A DNA stretch of 64,000 nucleotides from CAWIVH01 sp963839475 (GCA_963839475.1 CAWIVH010000021.1:620001-684000), one strand, 5' to 3'; shown: positions 36,532 through 46,034, counted from the stretch's first letter. Program-made: numbers and translations. The notes: generated by a model from the letters alone, not told the origin.

Positions 36532-37875
36532 TTATTTTTTGATCCCTGTCTTCACGGGATAGGGCGGTCGCTTCGGCTGGGGAGCAGGATTCTTCTTCAA
36601 CTCCTCCATCACGACCTGGATCGCCTTTTCCAGTTGCGGATCACGGCCGGCAATGACTTCGGAAGGAATCTGTTCCACCTCAATATCGGGTGGAACGCCT
36701 TCATTTTCAACCGTCCAGCCTTCCTCGGGAGTCCAGATAGCCAGGTTGGGCGCGGTTACCGCGCCCCCGTCCATGAGTTGGGGGAAGCCGAGCGTGCCGA
36801 CCAGTCCGCCCCACGTGCGCTTTCCGATGAGCTTGCCCAGCTGAAACTTGCGGAACATCCAGGGCAGGAGATCTCCGCCGGAGCCAGCGGTCTCATCGAT
36901 GAGCATGATCTTGGGCCCCTGGATCGAGGCGCTTGGTGATTTAAGATCCGCGCCATAGCGCATGTTCCAGTAGGCGATGAACGGTTTGCGCAAGTGATCG
37001 ATGTAGTAATCGGCAATCTGGCCGCCGCCGTTGAAACGCTCGTCGACGATGATTGCTTCTTTGTATGCCTGCGGATAGAAGTAGCGCTTGAAGTAGGTGT
37101 GGCCCATAGTTGTGGTATTGGGAACGTAGACATAAGCCACCCGTCCGTTTGTCGCCTGATCCACCTTCCTGAGATTACCCTCGACCCAATCGCGGTTTCG
37201 GAGCGCGCCTTCGTTCGAGATCGGGACGACGGAAACGGTGCGGGATCCGGACCCGTCTGGATTGGGCCCAACAGCTATCTCGGTCAGCTTTCCGGAGGTG
37301 TTCTCGAAGACACTGTACAGGTTCGTCGGCGGCCGGAGCTCCTTCCCCTGAACGGCTATCAGATACTCGCCCGCTTTGACATCGACTCCGGGCTCGGTTA
37401 GGGGTGATCGCAGTTCGGGATTCCAGTTCAAACCGCCGTAGACTTTCTTGAAGCGGTAACGCCCGTTTTCAATCGAGTAGTCGGCGCCCAGAAGCCCGCC
37501 TGGGACGTTCTTTGGCTGGTACAGCATGTCTCCGCCACCCACGCGGTGATGCCCGACCCCCAATTCGCTGCACATCCACTGAATCACTCGATTGAGATCG
37601 CTGCGAACGGCAAGATCCGGCAGAAATACGGCATATTTCTGCTTCATTGCGTTCCAATCGACACCGTGCATGTTGGATGCGTAAAAATAATCGCGATTGA
37701 TACGCCAGGCTTCATGAAAGATCTGCGTCCATTCGGCCAGGGGCTCGATGCGAACCTCAATGGCATCCGACATTGAGCTTCCCCTGACCTGGCTGGATCT
37801 TGTCCGACAACGGCTGGATGAAAGCCGCCTCGCGTGTGGTGTAGAAGATCTTCTTGTTGTCGGCGGAGATCTCAT
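36532..37875 (-). CDS. Tricorn protease, C-terminal fragment (PDZ and S41 peptidase)
   Basis: Third piece of a secreted tricorn-type protease interrupted by two frame breaks. True homology begins at SDAIEVRIEPLAEWTQIFHEAWRINRDYFY (about residue 38 of the open frame), the C1 domain start; it continues with YGVDWNAMKQKYAVFL-like sequence, a PDZ domain (LIAVQGKELRPPTNLYSVFE) and the S41 serine-protease core. The catalytic Ser lies in DETAGSGGDLLPWMF, and WGGLVGTLGFPQLMDGG follows as expected. The end is KKNPAPQPKRPPYPVKTG. Tricorn peptidases degrade oligopeptides. This reading frame joins the middle fragment (37757-38914) near 37769-37773, where the middle frame ends after KLNV. Confidence 0.85.
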   Translation of the reverse strand: MRSPPTTRRSSTPHARRLSSSRCRTRSSQVRGSSMSDAIEVRIEPLAEWTQIFHEAWRINRDYFYASNMHGVDWNAMKQKYAVFLPDLAVRSDLNRVIQWMCSELGVGHHRVGGGDMLYQPKNVPGGLLGADYSIENGRYRFKKVYGGLNWNPELRSPLTEPGVDVKAGEYLIAVQGKELRPPTNLYSVFENTSGKLTEIAVGPNPDGSGSRTVSVVPISNEGALRNRDWVEGNLRKVDQATNGRVAYVYVPNTTTMGHTYFKRYFYPQAYKEAIIVDERFNGGGQIADYYIDHLRKPFIAYWNMRYGADLKSPSASIQGPKIMLIDETAGSGGDLLPWMFRKFQLGKLIGKRTWGGLVGTLGFPQLMDGGAVTAPNLAIWTPEEGWTVENEGVPPDIEVEQIPSEVIAGRDPQLEKAIQVVMEELKKNPAPQPKRPPYPVKTGIKK

Positions 37876-38914
37876 AGTTCGAGAGGCCGCTCAGGATGAC
37901 GTCATCCTTGCGCTTGGCAAGATCGTAGCGGTGCAACTCTCCCATGGGACCCGACGGACCCACAGAATCGGCCATCAGGGGCAAGGATTTGAGGTAGTAG
38001 AATTGTCCTGCTGCCCCGGCTTGTAAGCGGGAATACTCTCCAGCGGGGATCTGAAGCGCCAGGATTCGATTTTGAATGCCGTCGACATCTATCGAAAAAG
38101 GCTCCTCTGCCGCTGGTTTGGCCTCTTTCGGTTTCTCCTCTTTCTGGACACCTTTTTCCTCGTCGCTTTCCTTCGCGATGGGAGAAGGGATGTTCTTTCG
38201 CAGGACCACGAGATACAGCGATCGCGTGATGCGCATGTCGGCGTTGGACATGTCGAACCACTGCTTCACGGGGCCCGCATCGGTGGAACTGAAGAAATAG
38301 AGGTACTTCCCGCTCGCATCAAAGGCCGGTTCGCTCACCTCGCTCAGACCGTCCGTGATGGGGTAGGACTTGTCCTGCTCGAGCGAGTAGGCGTAAACCG
38401 TCTGGAAATAGGTTTTGGTGTTCAGGGTGTAAACGACCCATTTGGAGTCGGGACTGAAGGCATGAAACACAGTTCGGGCGCGGGAAGGACCGAGTTGATA
38501 TTCCGATCCGATCTTTTTGATGGCGCCGTTTTTCAGATCGATCCAATACAAGGTCCAGGAATTGTCAGCGAAGGAGATTTTTTCGCTATTGGGTGACCAG
38601 ACGGGGTCGTCGTAAAAGCCTGAGCCGTTCAGCTTGAACTTCCTGACCTCACCCTTGCCGTCCTGCCCGCGAACGTGAAGTTCATATTCTCCGGACTCGT
38701 CCGAGAAATAGGCGATGGACTTGCCATCCGGCGACCATTTGGGTGAGCGCTCATGCACGCCGGGTGTGGAAGTGATGTTTCTGGCATCCCCCTTCTCGGC
38801 GGGCACCGTCACAATCTCGCCGCGGAATTCGAAAGCAACCCGGGCGGCCGTAGGCGAAGGCGATGCGCTGCGCACGTAGCGGAATCCCTTGACAAAGCGC
38901 GGGCGGGTCTCCAC
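37757..38914 (-). CDS. Tricorn protease, middle fragment (second beta-propeller)
   Basis: Second piece of the same gene. It carries the second propeller of tricorn: ITSTPGVHERSPKWSPDGKS, YFSDESGEYELHV, DDPVWSPNSEKISFADN, FHAFSPDSKWVVYTLNT, and a charged insertion (EEKGVQKEEKPKEAKPAAEE) as in other secreted tricorn-like proteases. It ends with QPGQGKLNVGCH, where KLNV should continue into SDAIEVR in another frame (1- or 2-nt change near 37769-37773). Upstream the frame is open past 38914 and joins the N-terminal fragment near 38941, reading LTIGVGADLVETRPRFVKG. Confidence 0.85.
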   Translation of the reverse strand: METRPRFVKGFRYVRSASPSPTAARVAFEFRGEIVTVPAEKGDARNITSTPGVHERSPKWSPDGKSIAYFSDESGEYELHVRGQDGKGEVRKFKLNGSGFYDDPVWSPNSEKISFADNSWTLYWIDLKNGAIKKIGSEYQLGPSRARTVFHAFSPDSKWVVYTLNTKTYFQTVYAYSLEQDKSYPITDGLSEVSEPAFDASGKYLYFFSSTDAGPVKQWFDMSNADMRITRSLYLVVLRKNIPSPIAKESDEEKGVQKEEKPKEAKPAAEEPFSIDVDGIQNRILALQIPAGEYSRLQAGAAGQFYYLKSLPLMADSVGPSGPMGELHRYDLAKRKDDVILSGLSNYEISADNKKIFYTTREAAFIQPLSDKIQPGQGKLNVGCH

Positions 38915-39827
38915 CAGGTCGGCGCCTACGCCGATCGTGAGCCTTCATGCTTTTTGCTTTTCCGGGATCCAGGATGTGGATGTACCCCGCCTGCTCATAG
39001 ACGATCCTGCCGTCTCCCGCCGAGGCATCCAGTATCGGGAAATCGGCATGCTGAGTCAGCTGCCGGATTGCCTTGGATTTCAGGTCGTAGGCGAATATGT
39101 TGAACTCGCCGTTGCGGTCCGACCGGAAATAAATCGCGTCCCCAATCCACATCGGATCGACATCGTTGCAGCGCCCCTGCGGTTGCGGGACTTTCTCAAC
39201 CGAATTGTCGCTGAGCTTGAAGATCGAGATGGTCGAGGCCGTACCGCCGCGGTAGTGTTTCCACTGTGTGAAGGCCTCGTAGAGTGGATTGTAGGCTATC
39301 CTGCTGCCGTCGGGGGAGTAGGTCCCTTTATTTGCATTTGGAATCTTTAAAGCTTCTTCAGGCCCGCTGCCGTTGGTCGGCACTGTAAAGAGCTGAGAGT
39401 ATCGGCCGGTGAAAACCGCGCGCGGAGAGGTGAAAAGCACAGAAACGCCATCAGGTGTGAAACCCTGAACGATATCGGGCCCCGGGTGCCACGTGAGCCT
39501 TTTGGGCGCGCCGCCATCGACCGGAACCACGTAAACATCGGTGTTGCCGTCATACTGGCCACTGAAGGCGATCCATTTTCCGTCGGGCGAAAATGCCGGA
39601 TTGGATTCGATCCCCTCGTCGGAAGTCAGCCTTCGGACTCCGGTGCCGTCGATGTTTGCCACCCATAAGTCATCGGCATAAATGAAAGCGATGTGCGTTC
39701 GACTTATGGCAGGCTGTGACAGAAGACGCGTGTCCCTTATGTTGGCCGATGCCTGGCCAAACAGGAATGCGCAGATTCCCAAAATGATAAAGACGAGTGC
39801 CGAGACTGTGCAAGCGGGCTTTTTCAT
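38751..39827 (-). CDS. Tricorn protease, N-terminal fragment (signal peptide, first propeller)
   Basis: First piece. ATG 39827 has GGGGGGAGG just upstream, so this is the true start of the whole gene. The signal peptide is ACTVSALVFIILGICAFLFG. The six-bladed propeller follows: ISRTHIAFIYADDLWVANID, FSPDGKWIAFSGQYDGNTDVYVVPVDGG, GTYSPDGSRIAYNPL, YFRSDRNGEFNIFAYDL. The correct protein stops near KAKSMK; the following residues (DRRRRRPGGDPPA...) are out of frame. The break lies at about 38941-38947, where one extra base (GG) would explain it. The total span 36532-39827 codes for a protein of roughly 1,095 residues, the usual length of the family. Confidence 0.85.
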   Translation of the reverse strand: MKKPACTVSALVFIILGICAFLFGQASANIRDTRLLSQPAISRTHIAFIYADDLWVANIDGTGVRRLTSDEGIESNPAFSPDGKWIAFSGQYDGNTDVYVVPVDGGAPKRLTWHPGPDIVQGFTPDGVSVLFTSPRAVFTGRYSQLFTVPTNGSGPEEALKIPNANKGTYSPDGSRIAYNPLYEAFTQWKHYRGGTASTISIFKLSDNSVEKVPQPQGRCNDVDPMWIGDAIYFRSDRNGEFNIFAYDLKSKAIRQLTQHADFPILDASAGDGRIVYEQAGYIHILDPGKAKSMKAHDRRRRRPGGDPPALCQGIPLRAQRIAFAYGRPGCFRIPRRDCDGARREGGCQKHHFHTRRA

Positions 39828-40450
39828 AGCGCCTCCCCCCGGATAAATTGGGTGTGAACCCACTATAATCCAGATCGATCTGAGCGCAACCAAATGTGCA
39901 AGTCAAAAACGAACCACAAAGTCTCAAGCAATGTCACAATAAACTGCAGTTTTGAATTGGAACCTGCCCATAATGCTCCCCGGTCTTCGATTCATGCATG
40001 TCCTATTTTCAGTTCCCGTCGGCTCCGGGGAGTCTCAGGATGGCCACAAATCTGAATTGTGCATCGGAATGATGTTGAGAAAGCAGCCCTAGATTTTTGC
40101 GGATCCCGTCTGGATCCCAAGCACTTGTGCTAGTAAGTCAGCCAAGGGAAATGGCACGCGCCCAAGATGCATCGATCTGGGAGATCTCCAGCCGTTCCCA
40201 AGAGGGCAACTCTTCTGAAAAGGAAAGATTTCCGCGAACGCGACTTGGACAATAAAGGTCCGAGAAGGTTCGATATTCTGATGCCACGCGCGGAAGCACG
40301 GAGAGCTTCACTATCTGCCTATTTCCCTGCCCATATTCCTCAATGGCATCCACGACCTTTCCCGTTCCTGCAGCGGTCGTAAAAGGCACACACTCGCTTT
40401 AACGGAACATAAGGGCGCGTTTTTCCGTTTACGGGAGTGGGAGAAACCCT
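39828..40450. other. Intergenic between divergent genes
   Basis: Divergent promoter region of the tricorn gene and the ADOP permease gene. A TATAGT hexamer on the minus strand near 39857 could serve the tricorn gene. A degenerate copy of the dispersed repeat lies at 40123-40238. No gene is seen. Confidence 0.45.
40123..40238 (+). repeat. Dispersed repeat, degenerate copy
   Basis: Shares CACTTGT, a run of bases as at 36258-36315 (AAGTCAGCCAAGGGAAATGG here), then CGATCTGGGAGATC (40173-40186) and GGAAAGATTTCCGCGAA (40222-40238) with the copies at 46908, 50478 and 58595, but the middle is diverged and the first hairpin arm is incomplete. Confidence 0.55.
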
Positions 40451-42889
40451 GTGACCGCGACGATCCAGGATTTGCGTTATGCCTTTCGCATGATGGCCAG
40501 GAGCCCCGGCTTCACGCTCGTGGCCGTTGTGTCCCTGGCGCTGGGAATCGGTGCCAACACAACAATTTACAGCTGGGTGAATGCAATCATGCTGAACCCA
40601 CTTCCCGGCGTGGCCGATGTCGATCGGCTGGTCATGATGGCCGAGAAGAGCCGGTCGGGCACCTTCACCAGCACCTCCTACCCCGATTTCGCCGATTTCC
40701 GAAGTGGCGTCGCCCCGAAGGCGGACCTGGCGGCCTACACGATGCAGACCGTCGGCTTGAACTCCGGCGACCGGACTGACCGAATGTGGTGCGAGGTGGT
40801 TTCCGCCAATTACTTCGATGTGCTTGGGATTAAGCCGGTTCTCGGCCGCGCGTTCCTGCCGGAGGAGGACCTCAGGCCCGGGGACGCATCCGTCCTGGTC
40901 TTAAACCATCGCGTGTGGGCGGACCGATTCAATTCCGATCCGCAAATCGTGGGGAAGACTGTCATCCTGAACAGTCACTCATTCACCGTCGTGGGGGTGG
41001 CGCCAAGTGGTTTTCAAGGTTCGTTCGTCGGTCTGTCCACGGATCTGTGGATTCCGACGATGATGCAGGGCGAGTTGTTCTCCCGGCCGGACACTTTTAG
41101 CCAGCGGGGTAACCACTGGCTGCTCATCTTCGTCCGACCCAAGTCAGGCGTGAGCGTCAGGCAGGCCGAGGCTATGCTCTCGGCGATCGGCAACGAGCTG
41201 GGCAGGCAATACCCATCATCCAATACCGGCCGGTCGCTGTCTCTTCTGCCGATTTGGAGGGCGCCTTTCGGGGCGACGCTGATTTTCCGACCGGTACTGA
41301 CGGTACTCACCCTGGTCGTTGGGGTGGTTCTGCTGATCGCGTGCGCGAACGTCGCCAATCTTCTCCTGGCGCGCAGCCTGGGCCGGCGGAAAGAAATCGC
41401 GATCCGGCTCTCGGTCGGGGCCAGCCGCTCCCGCCTGGTCCGTCAACTCCTGACCGAAAGCATCCTTCTGGCGCTGCTCGCCGGCTCGGCCGGGCTGCTG
41501 ATAGTCCGGTGGGGCATTCGTCTCCTGCAGAGCTTCACCCCGCCGGCCAACCTGCCGATTTACACCGCTATCAAGATTGACTCGAATGTGTTGATGTTCG
41601 CGCTGCTAGTATCGGCCGCAACCGGTTTGCTTTTTGGCCTGACACCGGCGCTTCAGGCTTCGAATCCCTCGCTTGTGACCTCGCTGAAGGACGAAACGGT
41701 CCGGCTCGGCGGCACCCATGGGCATGCGCGCTTGCGCAGCCTGCTCGTGATCGGCCAGGTTGCGCTTTCCCTGATCCTCCTGATTGCGGCTGCCTTGTTC
41801 GTGGAGGCGTTGAACAAGGCAAAGAATATCGATCCCGGCTTCGATCCCGAACACATGCTGGCCGCATCCTTTGATACGAGTCTCAACGCTTACTCCACGG
41901 AGCGCGCGTGGGCCTTTGAGAAGGACCTGCTCAAGCGCGTGCAGGCGATTCCGGGGATCGAGTCCGCCAGTTACATCCGGCGCCTCCCGCTGGGGTATAC
42001 AGGTAGCAACTCACGTTCCATGAACATCGACGGTTATGTTCCGAAGCCAAACGAAGAAGTGGTCATCGACCTCACTTGGGTGGGTCCCGGCTATTTTCAC
42101 ACGATGCGCACGCCGATCCTCAGCGGCCGCGACTTTGAAGAGTCGGACGAAGGGGCCGTGCAGCGTTACGTCATCATCAACGAAGCTATGGCGCGCCGAT
42201 ACTGGATGGGACGGGAACCACTCGGATCGAAGATACGCATCGGGGATTTGGATTGCCGGGTGATCGGCGTGGCACAGACCGGCAAGTACAACAACCTGAG
42301 CGAAGAACCGCTGCCCTATCTTTTCTTACCCATCTGGCAGTTCAACCGTTCGGACTTGACACTGCTGGTCCGGGGCGCCGGAGATCCCGGCAGCTACATT
42401 GCGCCGATACGCGCCCTGGTGAGGGAGATGGACCCGGGAGTGGCGCTCTTCAACGTGGTGCGCCTGCAGGACTACATGAACGTTCCTCTGTATGCTTCCC
42501 GCATGGCCGCCTTGTTTCTCGGCCTCCTGGGCATGCTTGCCCTCGGGCTGGCGACCGTCGGGCTTTACAGCGTGATGGCCTACGTTGTAGCGCAACAGAC
42601 TCGTGAGATCGGGATCCGCATGGCCTTGGGCGCACAACGCTGGGATGTGCTTGCGATGGTGGCCAAACACGGGCTGACTCTCACCACCGTGGGAGTCGCT
42701 ATCGGGTTGGCCGGGGCATTCGGCACTACCCGCCTTGCGCGCAGCTTGCTCTACGGCGTTGATCCTGCGGAACCGCTGATCTACCTGGGGCTGTCGCTGG
42801 GGTTGTATTTCGCCGCGCTCCTCGCGTGCCTAGTACCGGCATTTCGAGCCGCCCGTGTCAATCCCCTGGTCGCATTGCGTTGCGAATAA
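40451..42889 (+). CDS. ADOP-type ABC permease (MacB_PCD/FtsX), short form
   Basis: An 812-residue permease with two MacB periplasmic core domains and two FtsX domains. It begins ATIQDLRYAFRMMARSPGFT, the usual start of the first membrane segment, followed by VSLALGIGANTTIYSWVNAI; FtsX parts include VLLIACANVANLLLARSLGRRKEIAIRLSVGASR and ATVGLYSVMAYVVAQQTREIGIRMALGAQR, and it ends with PAFRAARVNPLVALRCE. The N-terminal cytoplasmic domain present in the ADOP permease at 47204 is missing. Start is GTG 40451. No ATPase gene is adjacent, as is usual for these 'orphan' permeases. Exported substrates unknown. Confidence 0.92.
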   Translation: MTATIQDLRYAFRMMARSPGFTLVAVVSLALGIGANTTIYSWVNAIMLNPLPGVADVDRLVMMAEKSRSGTFTSTSYPDFADFRSGVAPKADLAAYTMQTVGLNSGDRTDRMWCEVVSANYFDVLGIKPVLGRAFLPEEDLRPGDASVLVLNHRVWADRFNSDPQIVGKTVILNSHSFTVVGVAPSGFQGSFVGLSTDLWIPTMMQGELFSRPDTFSQRGNHWLLIFVRPKSGVSVRQAEAMLSAIGNELGRQYPSSNTGRSLSLLPIWRAPFGATLIFRPVLTVLTLVVGVVLLIACANVANLLLARSLGRRKEIAIRLSVGASRSRLVRQLLTESILLALLAGSAGLLIVRWGIRLLQSFTPPANLPIYTAIKIDSNVLMFALLVSAATGLLFGLTPALQASNPSLVTSLKDETVRLGGTHGHARLRSLLVIGQVALSLILLIAAALFVEALNKAKNIDPGFDPEHMLAASFDTSLNAYSTERAWAFEKDLLKRVQAIPGIESASYIRRLPLGYTGSNSRSMNIDGYVPKPNEEVVIDLTWVGPGYFHTMRTPILSGRDFEESDEGAVQRYVIINEAMARRYWMGREPLGSKIRIGDLDCRVIGVAQTGKYNNLSEEPLPYLFLPIWQFNRSDLTLLVRGAGDPGSYIAPIRALVREMDPGVALFNVVRLQDYMNVPLYASRMAALFLGLLGMLALGLATVGLYSVMAYVVAQQTREIGIRMALGAQRWDVLAMVAKHGLTLTTVGVAIGLAGAFGTTRLARSLLYGVDPAEPLIYLGLSLGLYFAALLACLVPAFRAARVNPLVALRCE

Positions 42890-43112
42890 TCTGCCGTAAA
42901 AGGCAGCCCATCCGTTTGGATCAGGAACTGCTGAAATGCCCGATGCGGGTGCATGCCGCTGCTCCTGGCCCTGCGCGGTTGCCTGCATTGGAATTCTCGG
43001 AGAACGATCCATTCCGCTCAGATGTTCCTGCTGAGAATAACAACCAGGCTTGTGCCGGAAATCTGTGAGAACTCTGGAGACGCAACCCATTTGGTGAGAT
43101 GCGTGGAGCAGT

Positions 43113-43748
43113 TCAGCCGCCAGAGCGACTTCGTCTGTCGGTCAGCCATTTGACCGGGATGAACATAGACACCCTGCCCTGATAACGCCGGTACTCCTCG
43201 CCGAATTCGATCACCAGTTTGCGTTCCTCCAGGAGAGTTCCCACGACGAGATAAGCAGACAGGACGAGGTTTACCGCAATCGCCGCGGCGTTCAGATCAC
43301 CTGTCCAGAGTAAGATGAAAACCGCAGAATACCAGGGGTGCCGTACTATCCCCAGCACTCCCCTGTCGTCAAAATCACCACTGCCGGTCATCGCACCTCC
43401 AGCTGACGCCTTGCGGATCTGTTGGATTCCGAGGAACTGGAGAATGCTGTAGTGTCGCGCGCCGGTCACCACGAGCACTACACCCAAGCCGACGAGAAAG
43501 TACCGAAGAATCTGCCAATCGCCGCTCCAGGTAAAAAGCGGTTCGGAGTTGAATCGTGCCGAATGAGAATACATGACCAAAGGCACAAGCGTGACGGTCG
43601 AAAATAAATTAAAGAACAGCCGGTAAAAACGATACCGGCTTGCCAGCACTGACTTCAGCCACCCTGTCACGGAAATCGAAATCAGCGCGCTATGAATGGC
43701 GCAATAAGCAGTCCACAGGAGCGCCAGAAACAGGTAGTCGAATATCAT
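43113..43748 (-). CDS. NnrU/isoprenylcysteine methyltransferase-like membrane protein
   Basis: A 211-residue protein with about five or six membrane helices (YLFLALLWTAYCAIHSALI, FFNLFSTVTLVPLVMY, YFLVGLGVVLVVTGA). The C-terminal half has GVLGIVRHPWYSAVFILLW and LLEERKLVIEFGEEYRRYQGRVSMFIP, the signature of the ICMT/PEMT/NnrU group of membrane methyltransferases. SAM and substrate would bind at the cytoplasmic face, where HPWY and EE-x-K are catalytic-site elements of the family. The acceptor is unknown. Confidence 0.85.
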   Translation of the reverse strand: MIFDYLFLALLWTAYCAIHSALISISVTGWLKSVLASRYRFYRLFFNLFSTVTLVPLVMYSHSARFNSEPLFTWSGDWQILRYFLVGLGVVLVVTGARHYSILQFLGIQQIRKASAGGAMTGSGDFDDRGVLGIVRHPWYSAVFILLWTGDLNAAAIAVNLVLSAYLVVGTLLEERKLVIEFGEEYRRYQGRVSMFIPVKWLTDRRSRSGG

Positions 43749-44005
43749 AGGATCTTTTTACGCCGAAATATCGAAGTTGGATATGGAAAACAGTCGATAG
43801 GAATCAGCCCGAAAAACGCCTAAGTCCACCGTCAGAATAAGCCACCAATAAGGTTCACGGATGGCAGCTTCGTGGCATTTAAATGCTCATCGCCAATAAA
43901 AGAAAGGGCGTGTACGATCAGACGACATGGCGCAAACTTCGATCAAGAAAGCAGGAAAATTCAGGAATTGGAAATGGTGCCCCTCAAATATTCTTCTGTG
44001 CACAA

Positions 44006-44806
44006 TCACCTTTTTTCCTCCATAGGCGCCCGAACGATCGTGCCGACACCACCATTGATGTAGTGCGTTCCATAGGCCGCCCGGAACAACTTCATGGCTT
44101 CGTCTCCGGTGCAGTGAGTTGGACCCGCATAGGCGATGTTCATCGCTTTGAACTCGTTGACGATACCTTGGACTTCTTCCGCAGGGGTTTGCAGCAAGTG
44201 GAAGCCACCGAGCACCATGTAGATCGCACGCTTTCTGGATGTCGAAATCTGTTTGAGCATTGGGATGATGCCCGGGTGCGCACAACCTACTACGATAACA
44301 AGGCCGTCCTGAATTTCGGCCACCAGTGCTTCCTCAGAAATTTGTGTTCCAATCTCATCACTCGTCGAAAATCCCGGAAGCACGACCGTTGCCTTCGAAA
44401 CTGGCATAAGCCGGAGTCCCTGTCTCATAAACGCAGCTCGCGTCGCCTCACCGAATCTAGCCGGAAAGAATGTTGGTAATCCGGATCGTTCTCCGAGCGC
44501 CTCAACCCCTCGAGTATGATCGGCGTGCTCGTGAGAAAATACGACTGCGTTAATTTTCGAGGCATCGACGTGAAGAGCCGCAAGGTTCGCACGCAGAATG
44601 TCGGGCTTTGCGCCGGTGTCAAATAGCACATTGTTTCCGTTCGCCTGAATCAGGCACGAGAATCCCCAATCAGGCTTGGTGACGTCGGAGATCGTCGTGT
44701 TGTCGTAGAGATAGGTAATCGTCAGCGACTGAGAGGATGCTTGACCAGCTCCATACACTGCGAGCAGGAGTTGGCAGGCTACCAGAAGAAGGCCGAAACG
44801 TTTCAT
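44006..44806 (-). CDS. Secreted metallo-beta-lactamase-fold hydrolase
   Basis: A 266-residue exported protein. ATG 44806 follows an AAGGGCGG-type SD; the upstream extension to 44896 is ignored. The signal peptide is MKRFGLLLVACQLLLAVYGA. MBL motifs: NVLFDTGAKPDILRANL, VVFSHEHADHTRG (HxHxDH), GLVIVVGCAHPGI and GPTHCTGDEA. It resembles the short 'metal-dependent hydrolase, beta-lactamase superfamily II' (DHPP synthase-like) group rather than true beta-lactamases. It is transcribed in the same direction as the glycerol dehydrogenase upstream (120-nt gap). Confidence 0.88.
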   Translation of the reverse strand: MKRFGLLLVACQLLLAVYGAGQASSQSLTITYLYDNTTISDVTKPDWGFSCLIQANGNNVLFDTGAKPDILRANLAALHVDASKINAVVFSHEHADHTRGVEALGERSGLPTFFPARFGEATRAAFMRQGLRLMPVSKATVVLPGFSTSDEIGTQISEEALVAEIQDGLVIVVGCAHPGIIPMLKQISTSRKRAIYMVLGGFHLLQTPAEEVQGIVNEFKAMNIAYAGPTHCTGDEAMKLFRAAYGTHYINGGVGTIVRAPMEEKR

Positions 44807-44926
44807 GATTTGCCGCCCTTTCTGTATATTGTCAAAATGCCCGCGTCCACAGCATCCACCTGAAAGTGCCACCACTATAGTCGACGGCGGCAGCACCGAG
44901 ACACGTGATGGCTCGAATTCTTGGCA

Positions 44927-45514
44927 CTACTTTCTCTTCCGGGCGCATCCCATGCGATCGGCAGCGATCAGAGCCGCCACAACCTGCGAAGGACTGACAC
45001 CGCCCGCTTCGTGATGGATGCATTCCACAGGGGCACATGTCCGCTGTGCCACCATCAAAAGATCCTCCTGAGTGACGCCAGCCAGGCCGATCTCTGACAA
45101 AGTGGTTGGCAGTCCAACAGATTCACAGAATTCGTAAACAGTGGCTATTTCCTTAGGATCCGCATCTGTCATGTGCAGGCCAGCCAGCGTGCCGATAGCG
45201 ACCTTCTCGCCGTGGTAGTACATATGGGTTGGTGCCAGAGCGGTCAGGCCATTGTGGATGGAGTGGGCGGATGCCAGGCCGGAACTCTCGAAGCCGACAC
45301 CGGATAATAGCGTGTTGGCTTCGACAATGCGCTCGAACGCCGGAGTCACAATTCCTGCTTCGTTGGCCAACTTCGCGGCCACTCCATAGTCCAGTAAAGT
45401 TTCGAAGCACAGGCGGGCGAGTGCCAATGCGGCAATCGTGCTCAGGCCGCGGCATTCGTTGTTCAGAGGCCGTTCGCTCGCAACTGCGGGCTTCGAACCA
45501 CGTCGCCAGAGCAT
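44927..45514 (-). CDS. gldA: Glycerol dehydrogenase, C-terminal fragment
   Basis: Second half of a frameshifted gene. From NNECRGLSTIAALALARLCFETLLDYG the sequence follows GldA: AFERIVEANTLLSGVGFESSGLASAHSIHNGLTAL contains the first zinc His, HGEKVAIGTLAGL the second. It ends with VPECIHHEAGGVSP-like sequence. It overlaps the N-terminal fragment (45153-46034), whose correct reading stops near 45465. The whole gene, 44927-46034, would encode a protein of about 368 residues, the normal length. GldA oxidises glycerol to dihydroxyacetone with NAD+. Confidence 0.87.
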   Translation of the reverse strand: MLWRRGSKPAVASERPLNNECRGLSTIAALALARLCFETLLDYGVAAKLANEAGIVTPAFERIVEANTLLSGVGFESSGLASAHSIHNGLTALAPTHMYYHGEKVAIGTLAGLHMTDADPKEIATVYEFCESVGLPTTLSEIGLAGVTQEDLLMVAQRTCAPVECIHHEAGGVSPSQVVAALIAADRMGCARKRK

Positions 45515-46034
45515 CTCCCATGCCGGAGACCAGAAATCTGACGGGAGCCTTGCAGATAATACCTGTGTCCACCACTACCGCATCAGGGTTGCGGCGCTGA
45601 TAGGTGACAGCTTCGAATACGCCTTGATCCGTATAGACAACTGCACAAGCGCTGCAGGGAGCGTCGGTTGAGGCAATGGTCGGAACGACGATGACGGGCA
45701 GCCGGGAGCGATCGGCGACAATCTTCGCCGTGTCGATCGTCTTTCCGCCGCCGATGGCCACTACAACCCGGGCGCCACACTCCGCGACCAGGGCTGAGAG
45801 TCGGGTCAACTCTCGCTCGCAACACTCCCGGCCAAAGCGCTCCGCCCGGCTCCCACGCGGCAGCGCATCTGCAATGCCTGGCAGAACCTTTTCAAAGGCG
45901 GACGGCGCGCAAATCACCAGGCCCGCGCCGCCGAGCGACTGCATCAACTCCGGCACTGCGCTTGATGCACCGTTGCCCTGCAAATAAATTCCAGGGAAGA
46001 TCGCTTTGCGAAACTGCGGCTTGTCGGACGTCAT
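45153..46034 (-). CDS. gldA: Glycerol dehydrogenase, N-terminal fragment
   Basis: First half of the same gene. KAIFPGIYLQGNGA opens the protein; VVAIGGGKTIDTAKIVAD is the NAD-binding loop and VPTIASTDAPCSACAVVYT the active-site region of iron-containing-ADH-like GldA, with the metal Asp in GMGDALATWFEARSC. After TASEQ the frame departs from homology (RMPRPEHDC...); a change of one base near 45463-45470 would restore it. Start ATG 46034. A TATAAT hexamer on the same strand at 46082-46087 is a likely -10. Confidence 0.87.
   Translation of the reverse strand: MTSDKPQFRKAIFPGIYLQGNGASSAVPELMQSLGGAGLVICAPSAFEKVLPGIADALPRGSRAERFGRECCERELTRLSALVAECGARVVVAIGGGKTIDTAKIVADRSRLPVIVVPTIASTDAPCSACAVVYTDQGVFEAVTYQRRNPDAVVVDTGIICKAPVRFLVSGMGDALATWFEARSCERTASEQRMPRPEHDCRIGTRPPVLRNFTGLWSGREVGQRSRNCDSGVRAHCRSQHAIIRCRLREFRPGIRPLHPQWPDRSGTNPYVLPRREGRYRHAGWPAHDRCGS

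Noticed and set aside
36337..36939. 200-codon plus-strand frame
   Set aside because: Antisense to the conserved S41 domain of the tricorn gene; no motif or SD.
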